Positions 1 through 9,024 are shown, counted from the first letter of the stretch. The stretch is DNA of 64,000 nucleotides from Pseudomonas sp. L5B5 (GCF_020520285.1 NZ_CP084742.1:2728001-2792000); one strand, 5' to 3'. Translations and numbers: made by a program. Notes: generated by a model from the letters alone, not told the origin.

Positions 1-420
1 GGCGTCGACCATGGTCTGCCATTCGTACAAGGCCTCTGCCGGCATCAGCTGCCGCAAGGCCGGCAAGCCGGCCTGGTGGCACAAGAGTTGGCGCAGGGTA
101 ATGCGCGCCTTGCCCGCAGCCGCGAATTCCGGCCAGTAGTCGGCCACTGGCGCATCCAGCTTGAGCTTGCCCTCGGCCACCAGTTGCAAGGCGGCCACGG
201 CAGTAAAGGTCTTGGTGCAGGAAAACAGGTTGGCGATGGTGTCGCTGTGCCAGGCCTCGGCACCGTCCTTGTCGGCGGTACCGGCCCAGAGATCGACCAC
301 GGTTTCTCCACCGACCTGGATGCACAGTGCGGCACCACGCTCCTGGGTATCCTCGAAAAGCGCCGCGAAAGCCTCGCGGACCGCCTCGAACTTAAGCTCG
401 TAATGACCTTGAATCTGCAC
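1..420 (-). CDS. Serine hydrolase, beta-lactamase/EstB family (3' end beyond window)
   Basis: This is the N-terminal 140 residues of a class C beta-lactamase-like esterase or peptidase; the rest lies off the left edge. The serine-lysine catalytic motif SCTK is visible, in the context FSCTKTF near residue 69, and a conserved LLCHQAGLPAL segment follows near residue 110. I chose a GTG start at 420, which gives an N-terminus beginning MQIQGHYEL. No signal peptide is visible, so a cytoplasmic protein is likely. The substrate cannot be read from the fragment; family members hydrolyse esters or small peptides rather than antibiotics. Confidence 0.8.
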   Translation of the reverse strand, partial: MQIQGHYELKFEAVREAFAALFEDTQERGAALCIQVGGETVVDLWAGTADKDGAEAWHSDTIANLFSCTKTFTAVAALQLVAEGKLKLDAPVADYWPEFAAAGKARITLRQLLCHQAGLPALRQLMPAEALYEWQTMVDA

Positions 421-529
421 CCTTGACTCCCCCTGCAACACTACTCGGCAACGTGGCGCGCATTGTTTCAGCCCCGGGGGCATTTGGGAACAACCGGGGC
501 CCGCTCAGCGAACCCGACCCCGCCCCCCC

Positions 530-2902
530 TCAGAGGCCATTGCCGGAGTGACCAGCGGCAGGCTCCACCTCGCCCGCCTTGCGCGCCACGCCCCGGTTTT
601 CTACCGCAGGCGCGCTGGCAGCGGCCTTCTCGGCCAAGGCTCGCGCGCGCTGTGCAGCCTTGCCCAACTGCTCCAGCGCCAACAGGTTGCTCTTGCGCAC
701 GCTGTCGACGAACCCCTGGAACGGCACATCGGTGATACCCACCAGGCCGAAGTGGCCATTTTCACCGTCCAGCAGGCGGCCGGTCACCGGCTGGTCCAGG
801 TACTGGAACCAGTGCACGCCGACGATGGACGGTTCGCTCAACGCCTGCGTGAGGAAGCTGGCATAGGCCGGCCCCCGTTCCTCCTCGCGAGCCAGTTCGA
901 TGGGCCCGCCCCAGAGCGGACCACGATCCCTGGAACCGAAACTGAACTCGGTGACCAGCACCGGTTTGTCGAGGCTGCGCAAGTGAGCGAAGTCCTGGCC
1001 ATCCTGGGGCTTGAGCGTGTACATGTTGAAGCTCAGTACATCGCAATACTGGGCACAGGAGGCCACGGCCTCGGGCGTGCTGACGGCAAAACGGCCACCC
1101 AGCAGCAGATGGTTGGGGGCATGCCACTTCAACGAATCGGCAATGGTCTTGAAGTAGGTATCGGCGAAGACCCTTTGGAAATAGCGATAATCGGCTTCGA
1201 TTTCCGGGTGTTCCGGGCTGGGCAGCGGTGCCTCGAAGCCCGGGTCCTCCATCAGTTCCCAAGCCGGCAGGTCGATGCCCCAGGCCTTGGACAAGCCTTG
1301 CTGGTTGCGATACTTGTCGCGCAGCTGCTTGAGGAAGGCCCGCTTGGCCGGAACGTCGGTGGTCAAGCGCAGGGTGCCGTAGGCCAGGGCATAACGCGCC
1401 TTCGGATCGTCCCCCGGGCCGGCCCAGGCCAGTTCGTTGTCGGCAAAATAGCCGATCAACCAGGGATCATCGCGATGATCGCGGGCGGCAATGGCCACGG
1501 CCCGCTCGGTGGCCATGGCGAAGCGCGGATCGAAGGGGTCGGGCATGCCGCCCCACCAGTCGCTGCCGGTGCTGATACTGGCATAGTCGCCCACGATCGA
1601 CAGCGGCAGGGTATAGGGCACCCGGTCGGCTAGCCCGAGGGCTGGCGCGCTCCAGTTGCCGATGGTGTTGAAACCCCAGGCCTGCAACCGATCCAGGGTG
1701 TGGCCGAGCCAGCGTTTTTCATCGAACCCTGTAGCGACGCAAGGGGCCGCCGTCTGGCCCGACTCCGTCGCGGCCGCCGCCGACTCAGGAGCGGCACATG
1801 GCGCGCCATGGGTGCGCTGCAGGTTGGCCCGATAGAAATCGTACCAATGTCCGGCGCTGTAGCCACGGCCCTGGTCGGCACCGTTGCCTCCACGGTTGTC
1901 GCCTTCGCCGTAATAGGCTGCCAGGGGCTCGCCTTGCTGGGGCAAAGCGTTGAACATCCACTCGCGCCCGGTGACATAGGTACGGCTGTTGTCCGACGCC
2001 AGGGTATTGACCCCCAGGGAATAGAACGGATGCCCTTCGGGAGTCACCAGGAACCAGCGCCCATCGCGCTTCTCGGTACGGAAGAAGCCGCTGGCCTTGA
2101 AGGCCGGTCCCTGGCTCAAGCCACCGAAACGATCCAGGGCGGCCTTTTCCCGTTCGCCAAGCCAGCCCTTGAGCTGTTGCTGCTCCCTGGCATCGGCGGC
2201 CCTGAGCTGCTCGTCGCTGCCGATCTTCTCGGGCCAGCGGTCCCGGGTCGACTGGCCATAGGCGTCCACCAAGGCACCGTAGACGGCCCGGACCACGCCA
2301 TCGTCGTCCTGCACACCGAAACGCTCGACGAGGATGCTCTGCGAAGCCTTGGGGTTATCCAGGGACAAGGTCACCGACACCACCTGGCTGCGGTCCAGTT
2401 GCCCTGCGCTGCTGGCCAGCAGGATGCGCTGGCCGTTCACCGTCATGGGCATCGGCGGTGCAGCCTTCATCCCCTGGCCCAGGGCGCTACTGGCCACCAG
2501 TGGCACCAGCAGGGTCTGCGCTGGACCGGCCGGCAAGTCGACCCGGCTGACCAGGGTCTTGCCATCGTTGCTCTGGAGGGTCACGTACAAGGTCAGGGCC
2601 CAGTTCATCGCACTCTGGACCCGCAGGCTCATCAACCCGGACTGCGACCAGTCCCAGGCGCCGACCTGGGGGCTCAGGCGCAAGCTGGGACGGATGGTCG
2701 GGTTGAACGTGACCCGTCGCAGCACCTCGCCCTCGGCCGTTTGCTCCGCGTTGAACTGCGGCAGGCTGGCATCCTGAGTCACTACCTGCACCACGGAGGC
2801 AGGGCGGACAAAGTTGAACAGCGTCTGCTGTCCGGCAGGGGCCGCCAGTACGGGCGCGGCAAACAACAGGGCAAGTACGGCAGGCAACGAGCGGCGAATC
2901 AT
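530..2902 (-). CDS. Secreted glycoside hydrolase, beta-agarase-like (GH50 type)
   Basis: A 790-residue protein with a signal peptide (about residues 1-20, cleavage after PVLA), so it is exported. An N-terminal beta-rich region leads into a TIM-barrel segment containing GRWFLVTPEGHPF and GVNTL. The GH-A clan pattern is visible: an acid/base candidate Glu490 in ADNELAW and a nucleophile candidate Glu652 in LVTEFSFGSRD. GH50 enzymes cleave agarose-type beta-galactans; the true substrate here is unknown. The ATG at 2902 follows an AAGGAG ribosome site and begins the signal peptide, while the longer reading frame upstream has no signal. It stands alone between a serine hydrolase and dinG, with no sugar-uptake genes nearby. 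Confidence 0.75.
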   Translation of the reverse strand: MIRRSLPAVLALLFAAPVLAAPAGQQTLFNFVRPASVVQVVTQDASLPQFNAEQTAEGEVLRRVTFNPTIRPSLRLSPQVGAWDWSQSGLMSLRVQSAMNWALTLYVTLQSNDGKTLVSRVDLPAGPAQTLLVPLVASSALGQGMKAAPPMPMTVNGQRILLASSAGQLDRSQVVSVTLSLDNPKASQSILVERFGVQDDDGVVRAVYGALVDAYGQSTRDRWPEKIGSDEQLRAADAREQQQLKGWLGEREKAALDRFGGLSQGPAFKASGFFRTEKRDGRWFLVTPEGHPFYSLGVNTLASDNSRTYVTGREWMFNALPQQGEPLAAYYGEGDNRGGNGADQGRGYSAGHWYDFYRANLQRTHGAPCAAPESAAAATESGQTAAPCVATGFDEKRWLGHTLDRLQAWGFNTIGNWSAPALGLADRVPYTLPLSIVGDYASISTGSDWWGGMPDPFDPRFAMATERAVAIAARDHRDDPWLIGYFADNELAWAGPGDDPKARYALAYGTLRLTTDVPAKRAFLKQLRDKYRNQQGLSKAWGIDLPAWELMEDPGFEAPLPSPEHPEIEADYRYFQRVFADTYFKTIADSLKWHAPNHLLLGGRFAVSTPEAVASCAQYCDVLSFNMYTLKPQDGQDFAHLRSLDKPVLVTEFSFGSRDRGPLWGGPIELAREEERGPAYASFLTQALSEPSIVGVHWFQYLDQPVTGRLLDGENGHFGLVGITDVPFQGFVDSVRKSNLLALEQLGKAAQRARALAEKAAASAPAVENRGVARKAGEVEPAAGHSGNGL

Positions 2903-3073
2903 GTGAACGTGGTTCTCCTTGTAGGGCCGCTGGACGGCCGGTGCACAAGCGTTGACGTTAAATAGCCGGCAGGGCACGCGAAGGGGCGTGCCCTGCCCGC
3001 TCATCCGATGAAGGGGCCGAGGCAGGGGTGGATGTCGCGATCGGCTGGCGACGCGACAAGCCCGCACCAGCCC

Positions 3074-5218
3074 CTAGGCAATTTCCCGGCGGAAAGGTGG
3101 CAGGGCATTGAGGATGGCCTTGCCGTAGCGCTGGGTGACCAGACGGCGATCCAGCAGGGTGATGGTGCCGCGGTCCTGCTCGGTGCGCAGCAGTCGGCCA
3201 CAGGCCTGGACCAGCTTGAGGGATGCGTCCGGCACCGAGATCTCCATGAACGGATTACCGCCCCTGGCCTCGATCCACTCGGCCAGCGCCGCCTCCACCG
3301 GATCATCCGGTACCGAGAACGGGATCTTGGCGATCACCACGTGCTCACAATAGGCGCCAGGCAGGTCCACGCCCTCGGCAAAGCTCGCCAGGCCGAACAG
3401 CACGCTGGAATCGCCGCCATCGACCCGGGCCTTGTGCTTGTTGAGGGTCTCCTGCTTGGACAGGTTGCCCTGGATGAACACCTGCTTGCGCCAGTCGCGG
3501 TCCAGGCCGTCGAACACGTCCTGCATCTGCTTGCGCGAGGAGAACAGCACCAGGGTGCCCCGCGAGCCTTCCACCAGCTCCGGCAGGTCACGGATGATCG
3601 CCGCGGTATGGGCCGGTGCATCGCGTGGATCGGCCCGCAGGTCGGGCACTCGCAGCACCCCGGCATCGGCATGGTGGAACGGGCTGGGCACCACGGCCGT
3701 GACGGCCTTTTTCGGCAGGCCGGCACGCATGCGGAAGCGGTCGAAGGTACCCAGGGCGGTCAGGGTCGCCGAGGTCACCAGGGCCCCATAGGCCACGTTC
3801 CACAAATTGCGGCGCAGCATCTCCGCGGCCAGGATCGGGCTGGCGTTGACCTCGATATCGAACAGCGAACCGCTTTCGGCCAGGGTCAGCCAGCGGGCCA
3901 TGGGGGGGTTGTCCTCCGGGTCCTCGACGGTGAACGCAGTCCACAGTTCCCAATTGCCCGAAGCCCGGGCGAGCAGGCTGCCGAACAACGGGTACCATTC
4001 CTCGGCCTGGTTGCTGGCGATGCCGATGTTGACCTCGCCATCCATGCCTTCCTTGAGCAGTTCGGTGAGCCGGGTAAACAGATCGGTGAGACGCGAAAAG
4101 CCCTTTTTCAGCTCGATGCCCATCTCCCGCATGTGCTCGGGAATCAACCCGCCGACGAAACGATGACGTGGCCGCTCACGGCCCTCCATGTCTTCACCGG
4201 TCTTGAAGTCGGCAATCTGCTCGCAGGCGGTGAACATGAACTGCTGCTGGGTCTTGATCTCCCGCGCCAGCTCCGGCACCTGTTCGATCAGGCGCCCCAG
4301 GTCCCCCGGCAGAGGATGCTGGGCCAGCAGCTTGGTGAGGTTCTTGGCGGTTTGCTCCAGCCAGTCGGCGGTGGAACGCAGCCGGGTGTAGTGGGCGAAA
4401 TGGCCGATGGCCTTGTCCGGCAGGTGGTGGCCTTCGTCGAACACATAAAGGGTGTCGCGCGGGTCAGGCAGCACGGCACCGCCGCCCAGGGCCAGGTCGG
4501 CCAGGACCATGTCGTGGTTGGTGACGATCACGTCGACCTTGCCCATGCCTTCCCGGGCCTTGTAGAAGGCGCACTGGCCGAAGTTGGGGCAATGGCGGTT
4601 GGTGCACTGGCTATGGTCGGTGGTCAGGCGCGCCCAGTCGGCGTCTTCCAGGGCGTTGGGCCAGCTGTCACGGTCACCGTCCCACTTATTGCCGGCCAGT
4701 TTCTCGATCATGCTGGTGAACAGCTTCTGGCTGGCCTCGTCCACTTCGATCTTGAAGCCTTCTTCCTCGAACAGCTGGGCAGTGGCGGTCTGGGCGTGGC
4801 CTTCCTGCAACAGCATGTCGAGCTTGGACAGGCACATGTAGCGCCCGCGCCCCTTGGCCAGGGCGAAGCTGAAATTCAAGCCGCTGTTGCGCATCAGGTC
4901 GGGCAGGTCCTTGTAGACGATCTGCTCCTGCAGGGCGACGGTGGCGGTGGCGATCACCAGGCGCTTGCCGGCGGCCTTGGCCGTGGGGATCGCCGCCAGG
5001 CTGTAGGCCACGGTCTTGCCGGTACCGGTGCCGGCTTCCACCGCGACCACCGCCGGGTCGCCACTGCGCCGGCCCTCGTCGTCGGTGTCGATATCCCCCA
5101 GGACCTTGGCCACTTCGGCGATCATCAGGCGCTGCCCATAACGCGGCTTGAGGCTCTTGGCTTCGAGAAAACGCGAGTAGGCGCCCTGGATCGTGGTTTT
5201 GAGTTCGTTGCTGATCAT
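3074..5218 (-). CDS. dinG: ATP-dependent DNA helicase DinG
   Basis: An XPD-like superfamily 2 helicase of 714 residues, the normal length. Walker A (EAGTGTGKT) is at residues 61-69. Four cysteines at about 129, 205, 210 and 216 match the iron-sulfur cluster domain. The DEAH-type box reads DEGH near 261. A C-terminal helicase region contains LFGLASFAEGVDLPG and QACGRLLRTEQD. DinG unwinds 5'-3' and resolves R-loops and other structures after damage. A LexA-like box lies 23 bp upstream of the start, consistent with the damage-inducible class. Confidence 0.95.
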   Translation of the reverse strand: MISNELKTTIQGAYSRFLEAKSLKPRYGQRLMIAEVAKVLGDIDTDDEGRRSGDPAVVAVEAGTGTGKTVAYSLAAIPTAKAAGKRLVIATATVALQEQIVYKDLPDLMRNSGLNFSFALAKGRGRYMCLSKLDMLLQEGHAQTATAQLFEEEGFKIEVDEASQKLFTSMIEKLAGNKWDGDRDSWPNALEDADWARLTTDHSQCTNRHCPNFGQCAFYKAREGMGKVDVIVTNHDMVLADLALGGGAVLPDPRDTLYVFDEGHHLPDKAIGHFAHYTRLRSTADWLEQTAKNLTKLLAQHPLPGDLGRLIEQVPELAREIKTQQQFMFTACEQIADFKTGEDMEGRERPRHRFVGGLIPEHMREMGIELKKGFSRLTDLFTRLTELLKEGMDGEVNIGIASNQAEEWYPLFGSLLARASGNWELWTAFTVEDPEDNPPMARWLTLAESGSLFDIEVNASPILAAEMLRRNLWNVAYGALVTSATLTALGTFDRFRMRAGLPKKAVTAVVPSPFHHADAGVLRVPDLRADPRDAPAHTAAIIRDLPELVEGSRGTLVLFSSRKQMQDVFDGLDRDWRKQVFIQGNLSKQETLNKHKARVDGGDSSVLFGLASFAEGVDLPGAYCEHVVIAKIPFSVPDDPVEAALAEWIEARGGNPFMEISVPDASLKLVQACGRLLRTEQDRGTITLLDRRLVTQRYGKAILNALPPFRREIA

Positions 5219-5240
5219 GGTTCTTCAGGCGCGCAAAACG

Positions 5241-5256
5241 CTGGATAAATTTTCAG
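5241..5256 (-). promoter_or_regulatory. Putative LexA (SOS) box upstream of dinG
   Basis: The 16-mer CTGGATAAATTTTCAG has the CTG-N10-CAG form of the gamma-proteobacterial SOS box, with an AT-rich, near-palindromic centre. It ends 23 bp before the dinG start, where LexA would block the promoter or early transcription. Confidence 0.7.
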
Positions 5257-5317
5257 TGGTTCGAATCGGCCGCTATCATACCCCGCTAATTCATCCTGCG
5301 CAGAACGGAGTACCCGA

Positions 5318-5782
5318 ATGACCGCTTTCGCCCTCGCCTACAGCTTGCACGTACTGGCCGCCCTGGTCTGGGTCGGCGGCATGTTCTTCGCCTGGATGGT
5401 CCTGCGCCCCGCAGCCGTGGTGGCACTGGAAGGCCCGCAGCGGCTGCAGCTGTGGGCCCAGGTGTTCCCGCGTTTCTTCGCCTGGGTCTGGGCGGCGGTG
5501 GTGCTTTTGCCGATCAGCGGCATGGGCCTGCTGCACCTGCGCTTCAGCGGCTTCGAAACCGCACCGAAGTATGTGCAGATCATGATGGGGCTGTACCTGG
5601 TGATGACCGCCCTGTTCATCCGCATCCAGTCGCTGCAACTGCCGGAGCTGCGCCAGGCGGTGGCCGCACAGGACTGGCCGAGCGGTGCCACGGTGCTGGG
5701 CAGGATCCGCCGCCTGGTAGGACTCAACTTGATCATCGGCCTGCTACTGGTAGCTCTGGCGGCGGCCCGGCCAACCTTCTGA
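5318..5782 (+). CDS. CopD-family integral membrane protein
   Basis: A 154-residue protein with four hydrophobic segments (about 8-30, 50-72, 84-104 and 130-152), typical of short CopD/DUF2269-like membrane proteins. The full CopD copper importer is longer and usually sits beside copC; neither copC nor other copper genes are here, so a copper role is only inferred from the family. It is divergent from dinG across about 100 bp and converges on the collagen-like gene across an 11-bp hairpin. Confidence 0.75.
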   Translation: MTAFALAYSLHVLAALVWVGGMFFAWMVLRPAAVVALEGPQRLQLWAQVFPRFFAWVWAAVVLLPISGMGLLHLRFSGFETAPKYVQIMMGLYLVMTALFIRIQSLQLPELRQAVAAQDWPSGATVLGRIRRLVGLNLIIGLLLVALAAARPTF

Positions 5783-5786
5783 AACG

Positions 5787-5815
5787 CGATCGCCCGCGTG
5801 GGTGGCGGGCGATCG
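5787..5815. terminator. Hairpin between convergent genes
   Basis: A perfect 11-bp inverted repeat (cgatcgcccgc / gcgggcgatcg, 7-nt loop) lies between the convergent copD-like and collagen-like genes. It lacks a clear T-tract, so it may act as a weak bidirectional terminator or an RNA-stability element. Confidence 0.5.
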
Positions 5816-5838
5816 AGGTTCGTGGCGGGTGGAGCAGG

Positions 5839-6597
5839 TTACAAGCGCTGCACCGTCAGCGAGCCTGCCGCGCCCTGGGGTCCAGGCTCCCCCTGGGCAC
5901 CAGGACGACCACTCTTGGCGCCATCAGCGCGATAGACCACGCACCCCTTGGACTTGCCGCCAGAACCGGGCTTGCCACCGGCCCCCGCCAGACCGCCGGC
6001 ACCACCGTCGACCCAGACCTTGATCTGTTCGTCCGGAAAGTCCCGGGGCAGCTCCAGGCGCACCTGCCCCCCCTGGGCACCCGGGTGGCCATTGCCGCCG
6101 TTGTCTCCGTCGGCACCACGCCCGGCCTGGCCCCAGGTGCAACCCGGTTCCTCGCCATTGGCACCGTCCAGGCCGACATACCCCGGCGCCCCGGCACCGC
6201 CCCGGGCATCCACCGACAACTGCTCGGCACTCAACGACTCGATGCGCAGGTTCAGGTTGCGTCCAGGCTTGGCAGCCTTTTCATAATTGCCCGGCGCCCC
6301 ACGTGAGGTTAGCTGGCTGCCCTCCTCCAACTGCGCACGCCGAACCACCAGTTGCAGGCTCGATTCGGTAGGCACGATGGCAATACGCGCTTCGCGCCCC
6401 AGGTGCAGGCTGTCGACCCTGAGTTCGGTGACATTGGCCGGCACCAGCAAGGTGCCAAAGTCGGCCACGTCCAGTCGCTCCAGCTTCAGGGTGCTGGCGG
6501 TATTGGGCAGGCGCATGAAGGAATTGGCTTCGACCCTGACCTCCTGGGCCAGGGCCAGGGGGCTGCAGAACAGGGCCAGCAGGCAGAGCTTACGCAT
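5839..6597 (-). CDS. Secreted collagen-like glycine-rich protein
   Basis: A 252-residue protein with an N-terminal signal peptide (about residues 1-17, ending LALAQ). The first half looks like a beta-rich domain of repeated hydrophobic strands. From about residue 100 it carries Gly-X-Y-like runs such as GAPGNY, GLDGANGEEPG, GNGHPGAQGG and GRPGAQGEPGPQG, the pattern of bacterial collagen-like proteins, and only two cysteines. The runs are interrupted, so a full triple helix is uncertain. It overlaps the DUF1145-like gene upstream by 8 bp, so the two are likely co-transcribed. Function unknown; envelope or secreted location inferred. Confidence 0.7.
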   Translation of the reverse strand: MRKLCLLALFCSPLALAQEVRVEANSFMRLPNTASTLKLERLDVADFGTLLVPANVTELRVDSLHLGREARIAIVPTESSLQLVVRRAQLEEGSQLTSRGAPGNYEKAAKPGRNLNLRIESLSAEQLSVDARGGAGAPGYVGLDGANGEEPGCTWGQAGRGADGDNGGNGHPGAQGGQVRLELPRDFPDEQIKVWVDGGAGGLAGAGGKPGSGGKSKGCVVYRADGAKSGRPGAQGEPGPQGAAGSLTVQRL

Positions 6598-6868
6598 GGT
6601 CGGCCTCGACGACGACAGGAACGGGAAGTGTCTGCAGGTGAAAGATGCCCACCAGCAGGATTTGCAGGCGATCACGCCAGGGATGTGCACGGCCCTTGAG
6701 GCTGCCATTGAACAGCACCAGTTCCAGCAGATGGGTCAGCAGCAACAGGCAACCCGCCAGGTTGACCAGCAGATGCAGCGGATTGATCAATGGCCTGGCC
6801 AGGTTGATCAGCACCACCAGCCAAAACACCAGGGTCAGAAACTTCCCCAGCCCCCATAAGACCTTCAT
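6590..6868 (-). CDS. Small membrane protein, DUF1145 family
   Basis: A 92-residue protein beginning MKVLWGLGKF with two or three hydrophobic helices (about 5-22, 27-52 and 65-82), resembling the DUF1145 family of small inner-membrane proteins of unknown function. The start at 6868 follows an AGGGGAG-like site. Its 3' end overlaps the start of the collagen-like gene, suggesting translational coupling. Confidence 0.7.
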   Translation of the reverse strand: MKVLWGLGKFLTLVFWLVVLINLARPLINPLHLLVNLAGCLLLLTHLLELVLFNGSLKGRAHPWRDRLQILLVGIFHLQTLPVPVVVEADHA

Positions 6869-7275
6869 ACGCTCCCCTTGTGAATTATTCTTTGCGCGCA
6901 CAGTAACGACTTATGACCGGCATAAGCCAGAGCAGGATGAAAATTCTTCCAGCAGCGGTGCTTTAGCCGCCGGATCGACGAGGATCGCCACACCCGATCC
7001 CTGGACTCGACAGCGTAGACGACCAGCCCCGCGCGACACCGTCGAACCACACGCGCTCCTCTTTTCAACGCTTGGTCTGGACGACGCTCCATGGCCCATC
7101 CCCCGGGGGCTTGCTGCCTGTCACCGACCAGGACCCGGCCCAAGGGCGACGCTGGCAAACGCCTGCCTCCCGTCTCTCGCCTTGAACACCCAGGCATCGT
7201 CGATAAAATGGCAAACCTCTCTAGGCCCGAAGGTGACAGCAAGCTAGTCTTGGACGCTCTGATCGAGGAACGATG
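6869..7275. other. Divergent intergenic region without a recognised gene
   Basis: About 400 bp between the divergent DUF1145 and DUF6231-like genes. Short reading frames here have unconvincing composition and no ribosome site. I see no RNA gene, repeat or strong terminator; it presumably carries the two promoters. Confidence 0.5.
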
Positions 7276-7773
7276 ATGAGCGTCGGTATTTCTACCCGTA
7301 CCCCGCAGCAGGCGCTGGCCGCCCTGCTGGACCGTTATGCGCCGCAACGGCTGTTGCTGGTTGGCACCAGCGACTTTCCCGCCCTGGCCGCCTTCAAGGC
7401 CGCCCACCCGGCAACCGAAGTGGCCCAGGCCATCCCGGGGCCCCTGCCCACCGAACTGGCCGCGCAGCGTTTCGACCTGGCGCTGGTGGTGGATTGCCTG
7501 GAACACCTGCCCAAGCGCGAGGGCCTCAACCTGCTCGGCGGCATTCGCAACCTCAATGCCAGCCGCATCGCCGTGCTGGCCGACCTGTCCGCCTGCGGCT
7601 GGCAGGAGACCGACTTTTTCTCGCTGGCCCTGCAAGCCAGCGAGCGCTTTGAGCGCGAACAACAGATGCTGACCCTGTTTACCTACGATCTGCTTGAATA
7701 CAAACAAGTGCCTGACTGGCTCAATTCACGGTTCTGGGCGAACCCGGAAAATTTTGGAAAGTACTGGTGGTAA
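7276..7773 (+). CDS. Conserved hypothetical protein, DUF6231-like
   Basis: A 165-residue soluble protein beginning [12 protein letters not shown]. It has a Rossmann-like or methyltransferase-like feel ([13 protein letters not shown] near the N-terminus, [13 protein letters not shown] in the middle) but lacks a clear SAM motif. The C-terminus is aromatic-rich ([16 protein letters not shown]). I recognise it as a conserved Pseudomonas protein annotated DUF6231 and cannot assign an activity. The second of two adjacent ATGs is chosen because it gives better spacing from GAGGA. It lies 4 bp upstream of the ychJ-like gene, so a small operon is likely. Confidence 0.7.
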   Translation: MSVGISTRTPQQALAALLDRYAPQRLLLVGTSDFPALAAFKAAHPATEVAQAIPGPLPTELAAQRFDLALVVDCLEHLPKREGLNLLGGIRNLNASRIAVLADLSACGWQETDFFSLALQASERFEREQQMLTLFTYDLLEYKQVPDWLNSRFWANPENFGKYWW

Positions 7774-7777
7774 CACG

Positions 7778-8254
7778 ATGAGCGCTTCGATCTGTCCCTG
7801 CGGCAGCGGCAACCTGCTGGATACCTGCTGCGGCCATTACCATGCCGGCCATCCCGCGCCCTGCGCCGAAGCCCTGATGCGCTCGCGCTACAGCGCCTAT
7901 GTGCTGGGCCAGGTGGACTACCTGATAGCGACCACCCTGCCGGCGCAGCAGGCGGGGCTGGATCGCCAGTCCATCAGCGACTGGAGCGCGCAGAGCACGT
8001 GGCTGGGGCTCCAGGTGGAAGGTTCGGAAGTGTTCGGCGGCCAGCCCGAGCATGCCTTCGTCACCTTCACCGCCCGCTGGCATGACAGCCAGGGCGAGCA
8101 TAGCCATCGCGAATGCTCGTCCTTCGTTCAGAACCAGGGGCGCTGGTACTTCATCGACCCCACGGTGCCGCTCAAGGCTTCGCGCAACGATGCCTGCCCC
8201 TGTGGCAGCGGACAGAAATTCAAGAAGTGCTGCGCCAGCTACTTCACCCGCTGA
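7778..8254 (+). CDS. YchJ-family protein with two SEC-C zinc motifs
   Basis: A 158-residue protein. The N-terminal SEC-C motif is [17 protein letters not shown] and the C-terminal one is [13 protein letters not shown]; between them lies the NTF2-like YchJ domain ([15 protein letters not shown]). SEC-C motifs bind zinc and, in SecA, SecB or ribosomes; the job of YchJ is not established. The start at 7778 was chosen over a longer frame because the first residues form the zinc motif. It sits in a run with another SEC-C protein 0.8 kb downstream. Confidence 0.85.
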   Translation: MSASICPCGSGNLLDTCCGHYHAGHPAPCAEALMRSRYSAYVLGQVDYLIATTLPAQQAGLDRQSISDWSAQSTWLGLQVEGSEVFGGQPEHAFVTFTARWHDSQGEHSHRECSSFVQNQGRWYFIDPTVPLKASRNDACPCGSGQKFKKCCASYFTR

Positions 8255-8319
8255 ACCTTCGCCCGCCACGATCGCCCCCGGTCCAGGACGGCTACAGGGG
8301 GTCCAAAGGGAGCCTTGCA

Positions 8320-8805
8320 ATGATCGGTGAGCTGCGCCTGCTGCGAATCCTCTGCCTGCTCGGGATACTGGGCCTGTGCGGATGTACGTCCTGGTTCGTC
8401 GACGAGGACGTCGATCCCGAGGTGCATCTGGTGAAGGTCGAGGTGGTCAAGGCCAACCTGCTGGAACAGCGCTTCACCCTGCATCTGCGGGTGGACAACC
8501 ACAACGATGACGACCTGACCGTACGCCGCCTGGCCTACCGGGTGTACCTCGGGCCGTTCCTGCTCAGCGACGGCGAGCATGAGCACTGGTTCACCGTCAC
8601 GCCCCACAGCAGTCGCTATTTCAAGGTACCGGTACGCACCAACCTGTGGCCACAGATCCGTGACCTGGTGAAACTGCTGCACAAGCCCGACCGGCCCATT
8701 CCCTATCGCCTTGAGGGCGAGCTGGAAGTGGGATTATTCATCGGCAAAGACGTGCACCTGAAGCGCAATGGCGTGATAATTCCCGGCGATTTTATCCCGG
8801 AGTGA
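8320..8805 (+). CDS. LEA type 2-family lipoprotein
   Basis: A 161-residue protein with a lipoprotein signal (LGILGLCGC, modified cysteine about residue 23) and a WHy/LEA14-type beta-sandwich: VKVEVVKANLLEQRFTL, then a repeated-strand region ending in the VGLFIGKD segment. LEA-2 domains in bacteria are periplasmic and of uncertain role. The start at 8320 is the only one giving the lipoprotein signal. It is 6 bp from the next gene, suggesting co-expression with the SEC-C proteins. Confidence 0.75.
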   Translation: MIGELRLLRILCLLGILGLCGCTSWFVDEDVDPEVHLVKVEVVKANLLEQRFTLHLRVDNHNDDDLTVRRLAYRVYLGPFLLSDGEHEHWFTVTPHSSRYFKVPVRTNLWPQIRDLVKLLHKPDRPIPYRLEGELEVGLFIGKDVHLKRNGVIIPGDFIPE

Positions 8806-8811
8806 CCCGTA

Positions 8812-9006
8812 ATGACCCAGCAACCTCATGTCCATGGCCCTGACTGCAACCACGATCATGACCATCACGACCATGGCCATGTCCACGGCCCGCATTGCAA
8901 CCATGGCCACCAGGAGCCGGTGCGCAACGCACTGAAAGACGTCGGCCGCAACGATCCTTGCCCGTGCGGCAGCGACAAGAAGTACAAGAAGTGCCACGGC
9001 GCCTGA
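8812..9006 (+). CDS. Small histidine-rich SEC-C domain protein
   Basis: A 64-residue protein in two parts. Residues about 6-34 are a His/Asp-rich metal-binding stretch with repeated HGPxCNH units and alternating HD/HG. Residues about 48-62 are a SEC-C motif ([14 protein letters not shown]). Both halves should bind zinc or nickel-type ions. It follows the LEA lipoprotein by 6 bp. Function unknown; zinc storage or delivery is an inference from composition. Confidence 0.8.
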   Translation: MTQQPHVHGPDCNHDHDHHDHGHVHGPHCNHGHQEPVRNALKDVGRNDPCPCGSDKKYKKCHGA

Positions 9007-9024
9007 TCCGCCCGTGAAACGACA

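Noticed and set aside
3008..5248. A 746-residue plus-strand reading frame opposite dinG
   Set aside because: It is antisense to a fully motif-bearing dinG and reads as Gly/His/Gln-rich sequence without domains; long antisense frames are common in GC-rich genes.
7091..7276. A 61-residue frame in the gap before the DUF6231-like gene
   Set aside because: No ribosome site, no motif, and composition like random GC-rich DNA.
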